From the NCBI GenBank assembly GCA_013400155.1, contig VXBM01000134.1:775298-839297 (forward strand): DNA of 64,000 bases, read 5' to 3'. The stretch comes from Helopsaltes ochotensis (Eukaryota; Chordata; Aves; Passeriformes; Locustellidae). Below, in pieces: positions 38,928-50,272 of this stretch; position 1 is the stretch's first letter; each line of letters begins with the position of its first letter. The notes below the pieces were generated by a model. That model did no database searches. It was not told the DNA's origin and was given only the letters and a program-made list of their open reading frames with translations. Position numbers and translations under genes: made by a program.

Positions 38928-41900
38928 ATGTGGTGTCTCTTGCCACCTGCATCTCTTTGAAAATCCAGCTTTTGCGTCCAGTCCCACTGACATTTCAGCT
39001 CCCAACAAGGACTGATTCACGTCTTCCTCATGGCTTGATTTAGTTCTGTGCATCCCATCAGTATTTGTTACCAAGCTGTCCTACCGTTCCCACAGGTTTA
39101 AGGATAGGAGCGTTGAGCAGTGTGGCAAAATATGCAGGGATTTTGTCTCTCAGGTTTTGTATGAAGCAGCCCAGCAGAGCAGGTGAGGGCTGCTGTTCTA
39201 TCTGCCCTACTTCTCAATGTTTGCTTTTCCTCATGCCACCGTGAAATATGTCAATGTGTTTCCTGTTAATTAGGATATCAGATCATCTCTGGTCAGCAGG
39301 GAAGTTGGTTTTTAACCGTTTCATTTGCTTTAAACAAAGGGGGGGGGTGGGAAAGGCAGGAGAAAATAGAGTGTTTCAGTGAAACAGATGAGTGCTGAAA
39401 CCTTTTAATGAAAAAGTACTTTAAAGGAGTCAAGTGTTCAGCAATCCTTTCTCTGTACTGTGCAGTCCCCATTTCCCAAAGGAGATCCCTTGCTGACTCT
39501 TAATCAGTGTCAGTATCAATCTCAGGATCAATGCTGGAACAGGGTGAAAGGGATCTGCCAAGTCCCCTGGGCTTTCAGTTAAGCTTTGAGGTCTTAGTGG
39601 CTTATCTGCTTTTGAAAAATGGATTTTAAACACCAAGTTAATTAGGTTCTTGAAAACTTTACTCTGAGTTGACAAAAGAAGTCAGAAAACATGTCCAGGC
39701 TCCCTGTAACATGTGCTGCTTTATCACAGCGAGTCAGCGGAGAGTGTGGTGACTCCAAGCTAATGCCAGCTTTTGTGACTTGGCTGTGACTAAATTTACA
39801 TTGCTGATGTCATGAATCCCATATTAATCCTTTGTGTTAAATTGTTCGTTGTGGAGCTGGAAATCAGCTAAAGGATACTTGGGTACTGGAGAAATTCTGA
39901 ATATAGCACAAAAAAGCTGCTGTTATCTGCCTTCTAACATGGGTTTGTAAATCTGTGAAGAAAGTCTGATTGTTCAGTTCAATGTCTGGTGGCACTTAAG
40001 GTGTCTTCAGCCATGCCCGTTGCTCTGTCTGCCTCTGGAGCACGGGACAAGTCTCCTACAGGTGCTGCCAAATCTTTGAGTGCAGTGGAAGGATTTTAAA
40101 TATACCTAAAGGTCATCTGAAATGGCACTGGGCAGCTGTATTTTGGTGTCATAAACCAGGTGAAATTAAGATACTCCTGTGACCCAGGTTAGTTTTACTG
40201 AGAAACTAAAAGTGGTGCCAGGACCTTTCCCAGGGAAGGCTGAGCACAGGGTACCTGCCTGCCGTGCCTGGCTGTCACTGTGTGTTCCTGGTGCTGCTCT
40301 GAATCCTCTGAATCCTGGCAAAGCCTCAGGAAGTGCTCTCAAGTCCAGGATCTACTGAAGTCACAGCCAGAGGATGAGCTGAAAGCCAGAATTTATAAGA
40401 AGGATATATTTGAGCTAAACCACAAGTGCTAGAACACAGTCAAATTGTATGGGGTGGTTTAATAATTCTTTTTATTTGCTGTACAAGCGTGGGCTGTTAA
40501 TATTCCCTTTACTTAGCCATGGTGCTAAATGCTTCCAGCCCACTTGATTTGTACTGACCTTTCCCTCGAGGAACCACTCCTGTATCTGAGGCTCAGGAGT
40601 TCTCTTCAGATGGGAAATTTTATTAAAGTATCCTGACATGTGAGAACAGAATTCCACAATGACAGAAGAACCCCAGCCTTGTGTTGCCAGAGAGGCTGTG
40701 AGTTAGTCTTTAATTTCTTCTTGCAATCTCTTGTTGCACTGTCCCTTCTGAGGTGGATTTAGGGATGACAGACACGGGACAGCGAAAATTGCTGATCTGT
40801 TGCAAGAGCAGGAGCTGGAATGAGAGAGCTGGAACATCCCTCAGGAGAGGACAAACTTGTCTGCAGGCAACAGTTTGCCTTTCTGAAATGTATGACTGGA
40901 ACATTGCAGAGTGCCATGAATAGCTTTCTTTTATTTCCTGTTAGTTATCCTGCCCTTGCAATTCAAATAAGGTATCCATTGTTTAAAAACATCACACCAA
41001 AGCTGCATCTGTCTCCATGCTTTAGTCTTACATGACTGAAATGCTTTGTGAGATGACTCGGTGATCAGTGCTTAAATTACAGCCATGGGCTCTGTGCGGG
41101 AGGCTTAGTAAGTACTGAAACTATGGAGCAGTGAATTACTGACATGGAATTTTGAGTATGTTGAAGGAGAAAACGTGTTTTTATTGTTGTTTGCTTAAGA
41201 GATGACAGGATTAAAATTGAGGAATAAGGTACTAAATGGAACATTCCCTGTTAACTCCACTGTGGAACAGCAGAAGGCCATGGCATTAACCTTTGGGTTA
41301 TTAATATGTTGATGGAGGGAAGGATTAAGAAAAGGGCAGGTTGTGGGACACAAACGGGACAAAGGCCAGAGGCAAATAATTTTTTATTGACTCCAGTTTT
41401 AAAAAATAGATTCAAGGCAGAAATTAGAACATTTTCAAAGGTGTTTATGTAGTCAAATGTTGTCACTTCCCAATTGAGATTATTCCTCTGTTCTGGGACT
41501 GGGGAAGCAAGTGTTTGAACTGCTAATATAATTAAGGGTCAAGTAAAATAAATGTAAATTCAAGGCTGGTACTTCCCTGCAGTGATGTGCTATCTCAGAG
41601 CACATGGAAAGTAAAGGCAGAGAAATGTATTGAATCTTCATTCCGTAATGTCACACTAGTCCCTCTGTGACTGGGAAAATGTTTGCCTCCTACTTCCCCT
41701 TACCCTGGTGCCACTGTAATTACATTGGCTGTGCTGCCTGGACGTTACTTCTGAACAACAATCCCGTGTGTTTCACCTTGGAGGACTGAGAAATGTTTTC
41801 CTCCATTCCACAGTCCATTTTCTCCTGGTTATGGATGTCCCTATGGAAGGTGCTGAGAGCTCAGATCAGAAATAGATCATAATGTGGAAAAACTGAGGAG

Positions 41901-42352
41901 TAATCCTCGTGCTTCTGTGAGAAACGTTGTCGTTGTGTTGAAAAGGGGATTAAAATGTCGAAAGATCATCGAGGCCAACTTTTATCTCATTAAAGTGATA
42001 CTTTGCCTTTTGACACCAGTGGGAAGTCAGGGAGTGCTCCCTGGCAGCAAGTGGGGCATGGAAAGCTGCACAGCAGGGAATGAACCCGGGTCCTAATCCT
42101 GATTTAGTGTGGCTTTGGGTGAAATATTTCATTTCTCTCTGCTTCCCTGTCCTGTAACTTAATTGTGTGTTTCAGAGGATCTGAGTGAAAGCACTTGGAG
42201 AATTATAAGTTCTATCTATTGTTACAGTTTAATGCCTCACGCCTGAAAAGAACAGCTGAAAATGGCGAAGTTTTTACTGGGCACCCAGGTGAGGAGCACA
42301 GTGATGAGGTGACCTCCGCTGAGATTCAGGGCTGGTTGTTTTTCTCTCCCCT

Positions 42353-42395
42353 GCTCAAAACCAGCAGCTCAAAACCAGCAGCTCAAAACCAGGCA
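42353..42395 (+). repeat. 14-nt tandem repeat, three copies
   Basis: Unit gctcaaaaccagca, with two identical copies and a third carrying an inserted G. A minor intronic minisatellite seed. Confidence 0.9.
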
Positions 42396-45300
42396 GTGAA
42401 GTTCTGCATGGTTCCAAGCACCGAAAGCAGCAGCATAAACCAGGGCTGTGTTGGATGCAGCAGCCTGGGAGGCACGTGTCTGTCTGGAGTCTCCCACAGC
42501 CCAGTACCAGACTGGGGGCCAGTTAATCAGGTCACCAGGGGGACGTGCACAGCCCTCCGTGCAGCTCCTGCCGAGGGAGCCTCGGGCTGTGGCCTTGGCA
42601 GTCACTGCCAACCTCTACACCGCTCAATTCCAAGGTCATTCACAGGGGGCTTGCCCATAAAATAGACTTTAAAGTTGTCTTTATACTCGATTTGGTGTTT
42701 TGTGATCAACATATGCACTTAAAACTTTTTTTTTGGGGGGGTGGGGGTGCTCCTCGTGACTTTTTAGTATCGTGTGGTGCTTTGTGGAGAGTGAAGAAAA
42801 TATATAAGTCTCTACATTGTGAAAAAACCAAGTTGGTTAATGGTTATGGATGGATAGCAAATGCTTTGTGATTTATGACAGACCAAGTCAGCAGAGCGTG
42901 GAGTCTTGCAAAACACATGAGGCACATTGAGTAAGCTTAAAGCCTGCACTGGTTGGCAAACTGGTGGAGTACAGATAATCCCAGTTAAATATCATTAATT
43001 GTTACCCTTATGTATATGTCTTCCATTGCTCAGGATCATGTCGCGGTTGTCATCTGGTGGTGATTAGAAGTATGCTGGCATCAGTACAAGTGCAGCATAT
43101 TCTCCTAGGAAAAGGTGGTTTCCTTAGTGCCAAGCAATTTGTACTAATGTGTAATTGCCTCATTATTTCTTGTAATGTACAGAATACCACCCACTGTTTA
43201 CAGAATACTGCTTAGTCATGTACTGACCAGTTGACAGTCACGTTATTGAACTGGTTTGGGCATTAAAAAAGTTTTTCAGAGGACTTGCTTTTGTCATAAA
43301 ATTTTGTGTGAAAGGCAGAAAACCCTTTCAGATAGAATAAAAGCCCAGGACATACAGAAGGCTTTAAATCACCCCTTAGGCTCCATTCAAGAACATCTCT
43401 GATCATTTGTAATGTAGATTTTACCTCTTGTAGTATGGTTACAGCTTGTGTGCAAACGGCTTCTGTGTGCTGGCCACTCATCCATGGTCAGAAGTGGTCA
43501 GGATGCCTTCAAGTGCTTTCCCACCTGGGGCTCACCTGTGCCTCTCTCTGAGCAGGAAGGAGCTGTGCTGGGTTGGGATTTCTCTGCTGGAAGTCACATC
43601 CCATCACGGTCCTTTCAATTTTCCTCCTGTCCTTCATCTCCTGGTGCTGGCTGCATGGACACCACGAGCTTTGCTCATGTGCTGAGCTCACTGCGAGGAC
43701 GTTTTACAGGTGCCAGATCCTGGCAGTCGTGTTGGGAATGGGAAGATCCATGAGCCGGGACCTCTCGCTCTGACACGGAGAGTTCCCATCTCCGCTTTCG
43801 TGGTGCTTTCCACCGGAGATCCCGGAGCTGTGCTGTCCCCTCCAGCTGTAGGTGACTGAATGAAGCTGTGTGGGCCTGGCTGTCCCTGTATCTCTTCCCA
43901 AAAACACTGGAGCCTTTGTCTCTGGCCTCACCGTGCCCCTGCCATGACAGAGGCTCTCTGTGCTCTCCTGCCAGCGCTGCGCCGGGTTCAGGGGGCTTTT
44001 CTTCAGCTGCTCTTTGTCTCGGGGTGTTTATTGTGCTGCTGCAGAGTGTGTGTGTTTGGGGGGGGGGAGGAGGAGGGGCTCCTGTTTGTGTGGGCTTTAT
44101 AAACCCAGTGCATTCTTCAAAAGAGATGCTGAGCAAACGGGGTGGTGTTCGTGTTAACCCTTCCGTGCCCTGCACCGCGGAGAAGGCTGTGCGAGGGTGA
44201 TGAGGTTGCTGTGTAAGGCAGGGAGGCTGCTCCCCTTTTCTCTTAATGCTCTTTGATTTTCTGTGAATGCTGCACATGTGTGTCAGCAAAGAGCCTGCCG
44301 AATGTGGGGAGATGGAATTCGTTCTAGAATTTCCCCCCAGAGTCCTTCTGAAAGTTGTTTTTATTGCAAACACTGGCTCACTAGCCCTTTCTGTTTGCAT
44401 AACTCGCTCTTGCATCCTGTTTATGTGGCTACATTGGACATCTCCTTATTGTGCCATGGTCCCGTAATTTAGGGCTTTTCCTTTTGACTAAGGTCCTGAA
44501 TTTTCAGGAGGATTTTCTTAAATTCACTGTTGTCACTTGCAGTGCCATGTCATATCTTCCCTTTGAAACAGCTTCTTTTTTTTAACCAGTTTGTTACAAC
44601 TTCCATGGTTCAGATGTCTCTTATTGCTTCTTCAGTGCCCGAGGTCCTCTATTTCCAGAGAGCTTTGAAAGATGAAAATCGACAACTCATAAACTTCATT
44701 TCCTTTGTAATCACATAATGCTTTTCATTGTTGGTTGGTGGGGAAAAAACCCAAGCAACAACCCTACAGAACAGCATCGACTCTCTAACCTCCTTTTGCT
44801 CTTCTTCCATAAGAGGATGGGAATTTAGTACATGGAAAATCTCTAATCCATCTCCACAAGAAACCGCAGTAACACAATTGTCTTAGTGTTGGAAGTGCCA
44901 GAAGAGTTTTATATTTTACTGAATCTGTGCTCAGCATAAGTATTTCAGTCCTTCTTTTGTGATGATCTGCTTTAATTGAGTATAATGCAAATAGATCTGT
45001 GTGTGATAAAAATACATTTTTTTTCAAAGACAGTAGCTTTTCTTAAATTATATTTCCCCAGAAATTATTAGGATTAGTCCAGCATTTTACAAAGTAATGT
45101 GAAGAGCTTTTACTTTCAAATAATTAATATCTTTATATCTTTACATCAGTATAATTAATAGGGGGTTGTAGCTCATCTCTTGCAGCATTTATGTATTATA
45201 TTATTACACTGGGGAAAGTTTACCCGGCTGTGCTCCTTTGCAGGGGATGGGAAAGGAAGAAATGCAGAATAATACAAGCCTTTGAAACATGAATCCGCAC

Positions 45301-45435
45301 AGTCAGTCATGACTAAACCTATTCAAACACTCAGGTGTTTTTTTCCCAGGACTGCTCTAGGCTCCAGCATTGTTGTTGTGAAACTTGTTTTCTTCACGCA
45401 CTAACTCAAATTTCCTTCATCCCTTGTTCCTCAAG

Positions 45436-46994
45436 GAACCGTTTCGGCTGCGAAGCGCACAGGGATCCCGGCACCCCGGGAATTATCCTCATCCGTTTCC
45501 AGGGAGAGAGCTGTGCTGCGTGGTCAAGCCACCACCAGGAAAACACAGCCCAGCCCCACCTCTTCTGGTGCACCAACTCCTACCAAACACGTGCGCCCCA
45601 CCAGCAAGTCCAAGCAGGAGAATGAAACTGGTGACAAAGCTGTTCTGGAATCTCAGGTTAAAGAGCTCCTGGCAGAAGCGAAGACAAAAGATTCGGAAAT
45701 TACCAAACTTCGTTGTGAGTTGAAGAAATGCAAAGAGAAAGGGTCACTTAATGCTGAAGGAATGGGTGCTTCCAACCAAAATTTAGAAACAGTATCACCT
45801 GTTGACATAGATCCATTAATAAGGACCCTTCAGGAGAAAAACAGGACTTTCCAAAAAGAGCTTGCTAGCCTGGGAGAGGAAAACCGTGCTTTGAAAGAGA
45901 AATTGCTTTATCTGGAGAACTCCCCTCTCTCAGACACAACCACAAGCAGTGGAGGCGACAGCAGCCTCCCAACCCCAACCACCCAAGAGTCAAGTTTTGG
46001 AAGCCCATCCAAGAGCGTGTCGAGGGCTGAAGCGGAGGAGCACAGGCAGCACGTGAACGGGGCTGCCCTGCGCAATTCCAGCTCTTCCAGCAGCGATGTC
46101 ACCAAAGCCTCCCTGTCACCCGATGCATCCGACTTCGAGCACATAGCAGATGTACCTTCCAGGCCAGCGTCCACCAGCAGCAACCACTTCAAAGGCTCCA
46201 AGTGCTCCACTGCAGGAAGTTCTCCAAACAACATCAGCGACCTCTCCGTTGCGTCTCTTACAGAGAAAATACAAAAGATGGAGGAGAACCACCACAGCAC
46301 AGCGGAGGAGCTGCAGGCCACTTTGCAGGAGCTGTCGGATCAGCAGCAAATGGTGCAGGAGCTGACAACAGAAAATGAGAAGCTGGTGGAAGAGAAAGCT
46401 CTCCTGGAGACTTCCTTCCGTCAGCACAGAGAGAGAGCCGAGCAGCTGAGCCAGGAGAATGAGAAGCTCATGACTCTCCTCCAAGAGAGATCCAAGAATG
46501 AAGCTCAAGAGGGAAAGGTCCTCGAACTGGAACAGAAATGTGCAGAAGTTCTTGAAAAAGCACAATTTGAAAGAGAGAAACTGCTCAACATTCAGCAGCA
46601 GTTAACCAGCAGCTTGCGAAGCTTAGAAAGGGAGCATCAGGATGCCCAGCAGGTGATAAAAAGCCTGAGAGAAGAAAATGAGAAGCTGCTTAAACTTCTG
46701 GAGGTGGAACAGCAGAGCAACAGCACAGTAACAAAAAGTCTGGAGGACTGTAAAATTGCCTTGGAAGGTCTGAAAATCGAGAACGGCTCTCTCAAAACTC
46801 AGCTGGAGAATGAGAAACAAAAGGCTGCGGAAATCAACGTGATGGGCTGCACCTCTGACAACTCCGAGGTGCAGGAGATGCTCAAAGTAGCCCATGCAGA
46901 AAAGGCTCAGTTAGAAGCCTCTTGCACTGAGCTGAAACAAGAGCTGCTGAAGGCAAACAGTGAACTGAAGCACATTCAGGGGCTCCTCTCTAAG
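45436..46994 (+). CDS. SPECC1: SPECC1 giant coiled-coil exon
   Basis: The acceptor is ccttgttcctcaag (AG 45434-45435) and the donor is CTAAG|gtaaaa (46995). The exon is 1,559 nt: two bases completing a split Gly, then 519 open codons ending in phase 0. It holds the KRTGIPAPRE block, a Ser/Thr/Pro stretch, a first coiled coil beginning near ALESQ/VLESQ, a low-complexity Ser linker with SSSSSDVTKASLSPDASDFEH, and the start of the main coiled coil (SLTEKIQKMEENHHSTAEEL). The motif MEENHHSTAEELQATLQELS is typical of cytospins. The coil continues with heptad-like Leu, Glu and Lys patterns to the end (HIQGLLSK). Reading past the donor gives three more codons (VKQ) and a stop. The human gene also has one very large exon here, by recollection. 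Confidence 0.97.
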
Positions 46995-47009
46995 GTAAAA
47001 CAGTAACAA

Positions 47010-47015
47010 AATAAA
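47010..47015 (+). promoter_or_regulatory. Candidate intronic poly(A) signal after the giant exon
   Basis: AATAAA lies 16 nt inside the intron, just after the in-frame stop that read-through of the donor would use (VKQ then TAA at 47004-47006). A T- and GT-rich stretch follows (gtgcttgtttctgtcctttc, 47021-47040), as expected for a downstream element. The arrangement could terminate a truncated product. It may also be a chance hexamer. Confidence 0.4.
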
Positions 47016-47970
47016 GCCAAGTGCTTGTTTCTGTCCTTTCATAAATAGGTTGGCTTTACATTGTTTGGGCTATTGATTGTAAGTTTCCAGGATTTCAGTC
47101 GTATGATTGGCTTTGAATAGAAGCTGGGATTATATGATACTGTCTCAGTTTCTGCTGCTATACCCATATTTTCTCAGAAATAACTATTAGTGTATCTGTA
47201 TTTATAAATTCATAACTATTTTGTCCTAATACCATCTGTAGAATTCACTCTTTCAGTAAACAGAATTGTGTCTGTCAGAGTTGGAGCAAAGAGCAGATCA
47301 ATGGAAAATTACTTTGATATGATGTGACCAAATCGTGTAAATCACTTGCTAATCAGATGAAGAGAAGGGCATAAATAGTTAGCTGTGAATATTAAATTCT
47401 GAATAATGAATCACAATTAATTAGCAGTGATGTATAGGTGTCATTGGTCATGAGAGCACAAGGACATGAGTTAATGCTCAGGGAAGCTGATAGGGGAGCA
47501 ACACGGCTGATGATGCACAGTTAAGCTCCAGATGAGGTAATTATCATAAAACAAATATTTTTAGAAAAAAAAAGAGAAATGCTCTGTTTTGGAATAGGTA
47601 AAGTAACAGGAAAAAAAAATTAGAACAATTCACCTCATTTGTGAGTTCATAGCTTTGCTCCAAACAAGCTTGAGGAAGTTACTGTCCCTGTTTTCTGTGT
47701 GATCTGGCTGTTCAGAGGAGCTGCAGTGTGAGGCATCATTCAACAAGTGTTAATAAAGAGCAAGCAGTGATTATATCCCAGTGCTGCAGAAGGAGTGAGA
47801 GTGTGCAGCCTTTCCTGTATGGGGAAGAGAACATGAGAAGAATGATAAAATTGGCTGCAGAGGATGAGAGCATTGCCAAAAAGCACCTCCATCGTTCGAG
47901 TGATTTAGAAAATCCAGATGTCCTTATAGCTAAGATAGGTGACCACAGCAAATGGAGTTAGTAGAGGAAG

Positions 47971-48023
47971 CTCCCAAGTGCTTTTTTCTCTCCCAAGTGC
48001 TCCCAAGCACTTTCCCAAGTGCT
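47971..48023 (+). repeat. Degenerate cccaagtgct repeat cluster
   Basis: Four copies of a cccaag(t/c)(g/a)c-like unit at about 47973, 47992, 48002 and 48014, irregularly spaced. Probably a decayed minisatellite. Confidence 0.7.
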
Positions 48024-48831
48024 GCAGTTCATGGAGAATAAATGAAAAACTGCTGAGTGCTCAGACTCTATACCAAACTTTTTATTGCTTGGTTTGGAAA
48101 CCACAGATTTCCCTCTTTTTACTCTTCCCTTCCCTCGAATTAAGCTGTTTTGAATCACTGGCTATTTGTGACACCCAAACAAGACCACAGGCTTCTGTAA
48201 GGCTGCCCTGCAGTGAGGCTGTGCCAGTGCTGCTCACTGAATTGGCAGCCTGCACCTTTTCCATAACTTGTTCATAGTCAGAGAGCTCCCCCCAAACCTG
48301 GAAGCATTGATCAGTGGGCTGAGCCAACAAACTGAAGTGCAGCAGATTCCCCCTTCAGTAATTCCAGATGTCCCATATCCAGAAATACACTTATCTGCAG
48401 TAGCTGGCTCTGTGTGTGTGTTTTCACAGTCCATTGAAAATGCACATGGTAAAAGCAGCAAATTGTTAATGTGGATGAACTGATCGTCAGCCTGGCCCTA
48501 AGGCAGTGATATCACTTTCATAATGTGCTGCAGAAATAGATGTGGAGCTTTCCGGGAATATAATTCCTCTCCCTTCATTAACTGCAGAGATTGGTTTGGA
48601 ATTGTGGTCATCATATAGCAAATTTCATTTGCTTTGCAGCACCTTGTATTGTTTTTATTGCCAGGAAAGAAAACTGACACTCATCGCTTATCTCTGCTTC
48701 CTGAGACTCTCATTTTCATTGAAGCTGGGTGTACACAATGCTTAAATCCACAAGGTGCCCAGTAAAATCTCTAATGAGTGAGATCTCCTAAGAAATAAGG
48801 ACAAACCTGCAGCTTTTTTCCTCCCTCCCAG

Positions 48832-49039
48832 GCTGAGAGTGAGTATGGTCAGCTGAAGGAAGTGTGTGACCGACAGGCTGAGCAACTGAGCAGAACCAGC
48901 CAGAAGCTGCAGGAGAAGACATCAGAGAATGAAGCAGATATCAAAAACCTGAAAGAGACCATTTTCGAGTTGGAAGACCAGGTGGAACAACATCGTGCTA
49001 TAAAACTCCACAACAACCAGCTCATCAGTGACCTAGAAA
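48832..49039 (+). CDS. SPECC1: SPECC1 coiled-coil exon
   Basis: The acceptor is tttcctccctcccag and the donor is GAAA|gtaggt (49040). The exon is 208 nt, entering in phase 0 and leaving in phase 1. It encodes AESEYGQLKEVCDRQAEQLS, then a Lys/Glu-rich coil and the conserved block KETIFELEDQVEQHRA, followed by KLHNNQLISDLE. KETIFELEDxVEQHRA is shared by cytospin-A and cytospin-B. The HNNQLIS variant is the cytospin-B form; cytospin-A has HDNLIIS. The last base forms a Ser codon with the next exon. Confidence 0.96.
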
Positions 49040-49672
49040 GTAGGTGGAGCTGGAAAAAAAGGATTTAAGTGAACTTATCTGGGGGGCTCAGTTAGGGCTG
49101 CAACAGGGAGAAAGAGGTCTGTCCTTTACAAATATTCCAGTTTTGGATATTCCCTTCTGTTAATGCATAAAAGTACTATTTTAACAGAGAGTGCTCTAGA
49201 TGGAATATTAGAGGCAGTCTCCAAGCCTCATTCTTCAGTGAAGGAAGCATTTCCCATTCCAGAAATTGGAATTATTTGACTTTTATTGAAGGGTTTTTAG
49301 GGCAAAGCACTGGGAAGAGCGGTGAAGTCGAGGTTGCTGAGGACAGGGAGCTGCCACCTGGTGGAACCAGTGGCTGTTCCACACATCGGTGATCCCTCGG
49401 GATGGGTGTGCTGAGCAAGTGAATCCACGTGGCATGGCTTAAATTTCAGTTTGGTTTAATAACTGAAAATAATGATGTATTTTAGAGATGTTGGGGTACC
49501 AGATCTCCTGTTGGTTCCATTCCTGATCGTTGGCAGTGTCTTAATTCAGTTTAGTCTATTTTAGTGGCATTACCAGAGGCAAAATCAAATCAGCTTCTCT
49601 GCCCTCCCATTCTCCCTTTCACTGTTGCCCTTATGTGTTTAATAATTTTTTCACATTTTTTATCATTTCTAG
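49040..49672 (+). other. SPECC1 intron, nothing further seen
   Basis: 633 nt of unremarkable intron between coiled-coil exons, with a standard pyrimidine-rich 3' end. Confidence 0.9.
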
Positions 49673-49746
49673 GTAAAGCAATGAAGCTGGAAGAACAAAA
49701 ACAAGACACAGAGAGGCAGCTGAAGGCTCTGACTAAGCAGATGAAG
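49673..49746 (+). CDS. SPECC1: SPECC1 coiled-coil exon (74 nt)
   Basis: The acceptor is tttatcatttctag and the donor is ATGAAG|gtaagg, a near-consensus site. The exon has two bases finishing a split Ser codon plus 24 codons, and leaves in phase 0. It encodes KAMKLEEQKQDTERQLKALT and then KQMK, a continuation of the coiled coil that aligns with the human segment VIKLEEQKSDLERQLKTLT. Confidence 0.95.
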
Positions 49747-50093
49747 GTAAGGTTTAAGCTCGCAGACAAAGCTAAGCTGAGCTTTTATTGCAATACAATA
49801 AGCATTGTGGTTTCCCTAGAGCAAGAGCAGAAATTCTTTCTCCACCCTTTAAGTCTTCATTCTCTTCACTTTGGACTTCTTGGCAATACTGGAGTGGAAA
49901 GCTTAGCATGAGTTTCTTTGGCACTATTTTTGGTAGTATAAAGAGGAATTGTTTAGTTTGACCCAGCACCACCTTAAAATTGTGGGGAAAACCTGGTTGT
50001 TTGTGATCACTGCGATAGAGGTCAATAACTAAGTGCTCAGCTTGAGTTGGGTGTATTTTTACAGCAGTTGGGGGCTCTAATTGCTCTTTGCAG
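49747..50093 (+). other. SPECC1 intron, nothing further seen
   Basis: 347 nt with no feature beyond its splice sites. Confidence 0.9.
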
Positions 50094-50272
50094 GAGGACA
50101 CAGAGGAGTGGAGGCGTTTCCAGGCTGACCTGCAGACTGCAGTGGTTGTAGCCAACGACATTAAGTGTGAAGCTCAGCAGGAGCTCCGTGTGGTGAAGAG
50201 GAAGCTGCAGGAGGAGGAGGAGAAGAGTGCCAGACTGCAGAAGGAGCTGGATGAAGTGAAGGGCAGCAACAG
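50094..50272 (+). CDS. SPECC1: SPECC1 coiled-coil exon with a weak donor
   Basis: The acceptor is attgctctttgcag. The donor is AACAG|gttggt (50273), a poor match to gtragt. The exon is 179 nt, entering in phase 0 and leaving in phase 2. It encodes EDTEEWRRFQADLQTAVVVA, then NDIKCEAQQELRVVKRKL and a Glu/Lys-rich coil ending KGSN plus a split Arg. The segment EEWRRFQADLQTAVVxANDIK is a cytospin signature. Two continuations keep the frame: the canonical exon at 57742, and an exon-like segment at 52358. The weak donor makes this a natural point for alternative splicing. Confidence 0.95.

Larger units (their letters stand above)
16792..45435 (+). other. Large SPECC1 intron (28.6 kb)
   Basis: Apart from the alternative promoter and exon near 26640-27116, no coding sequence is supported. 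It holds a GC-rich block right after the upstream exon (16792-17290), an interrupted poly-T tract, a G/T-rich block, an exon-like segment at 25155, a 17-bp perfect hairpin, an odd AT-rich segment near 36240-36620, a 14-nt tandem triplet and a GC-rich region at about 43470-44200. In-between stretches look like ordinary avian intron. Confidence 0.8.
46995..48831 (+). other. SPECC1 intron after the giant exon
   Basis: Begins with the AATAAA at 47010. It contains a 78-codon open segment near 47728-47961 with protein-like composition but no recognised family, and a degenerate cluster of cccaagtgct-like units at 47971-48023. No exon is established. Confidence 0.8.

Noticed and set aside
41945..42060. 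Possible CR1 segment (gatcatcgaggccaac)
   Set aside because: Only about 16 nt resemble the remembered CR1 3' region and the flanks do not continue the match.
45908..46895. Minus-strand frames of 90-149 codons opposite the giant exon
   Set aside because: Shadows of the real + strand coiled-coil coding sequence. Leu-rich antisense of Glu/Lys-rich codons is expected.
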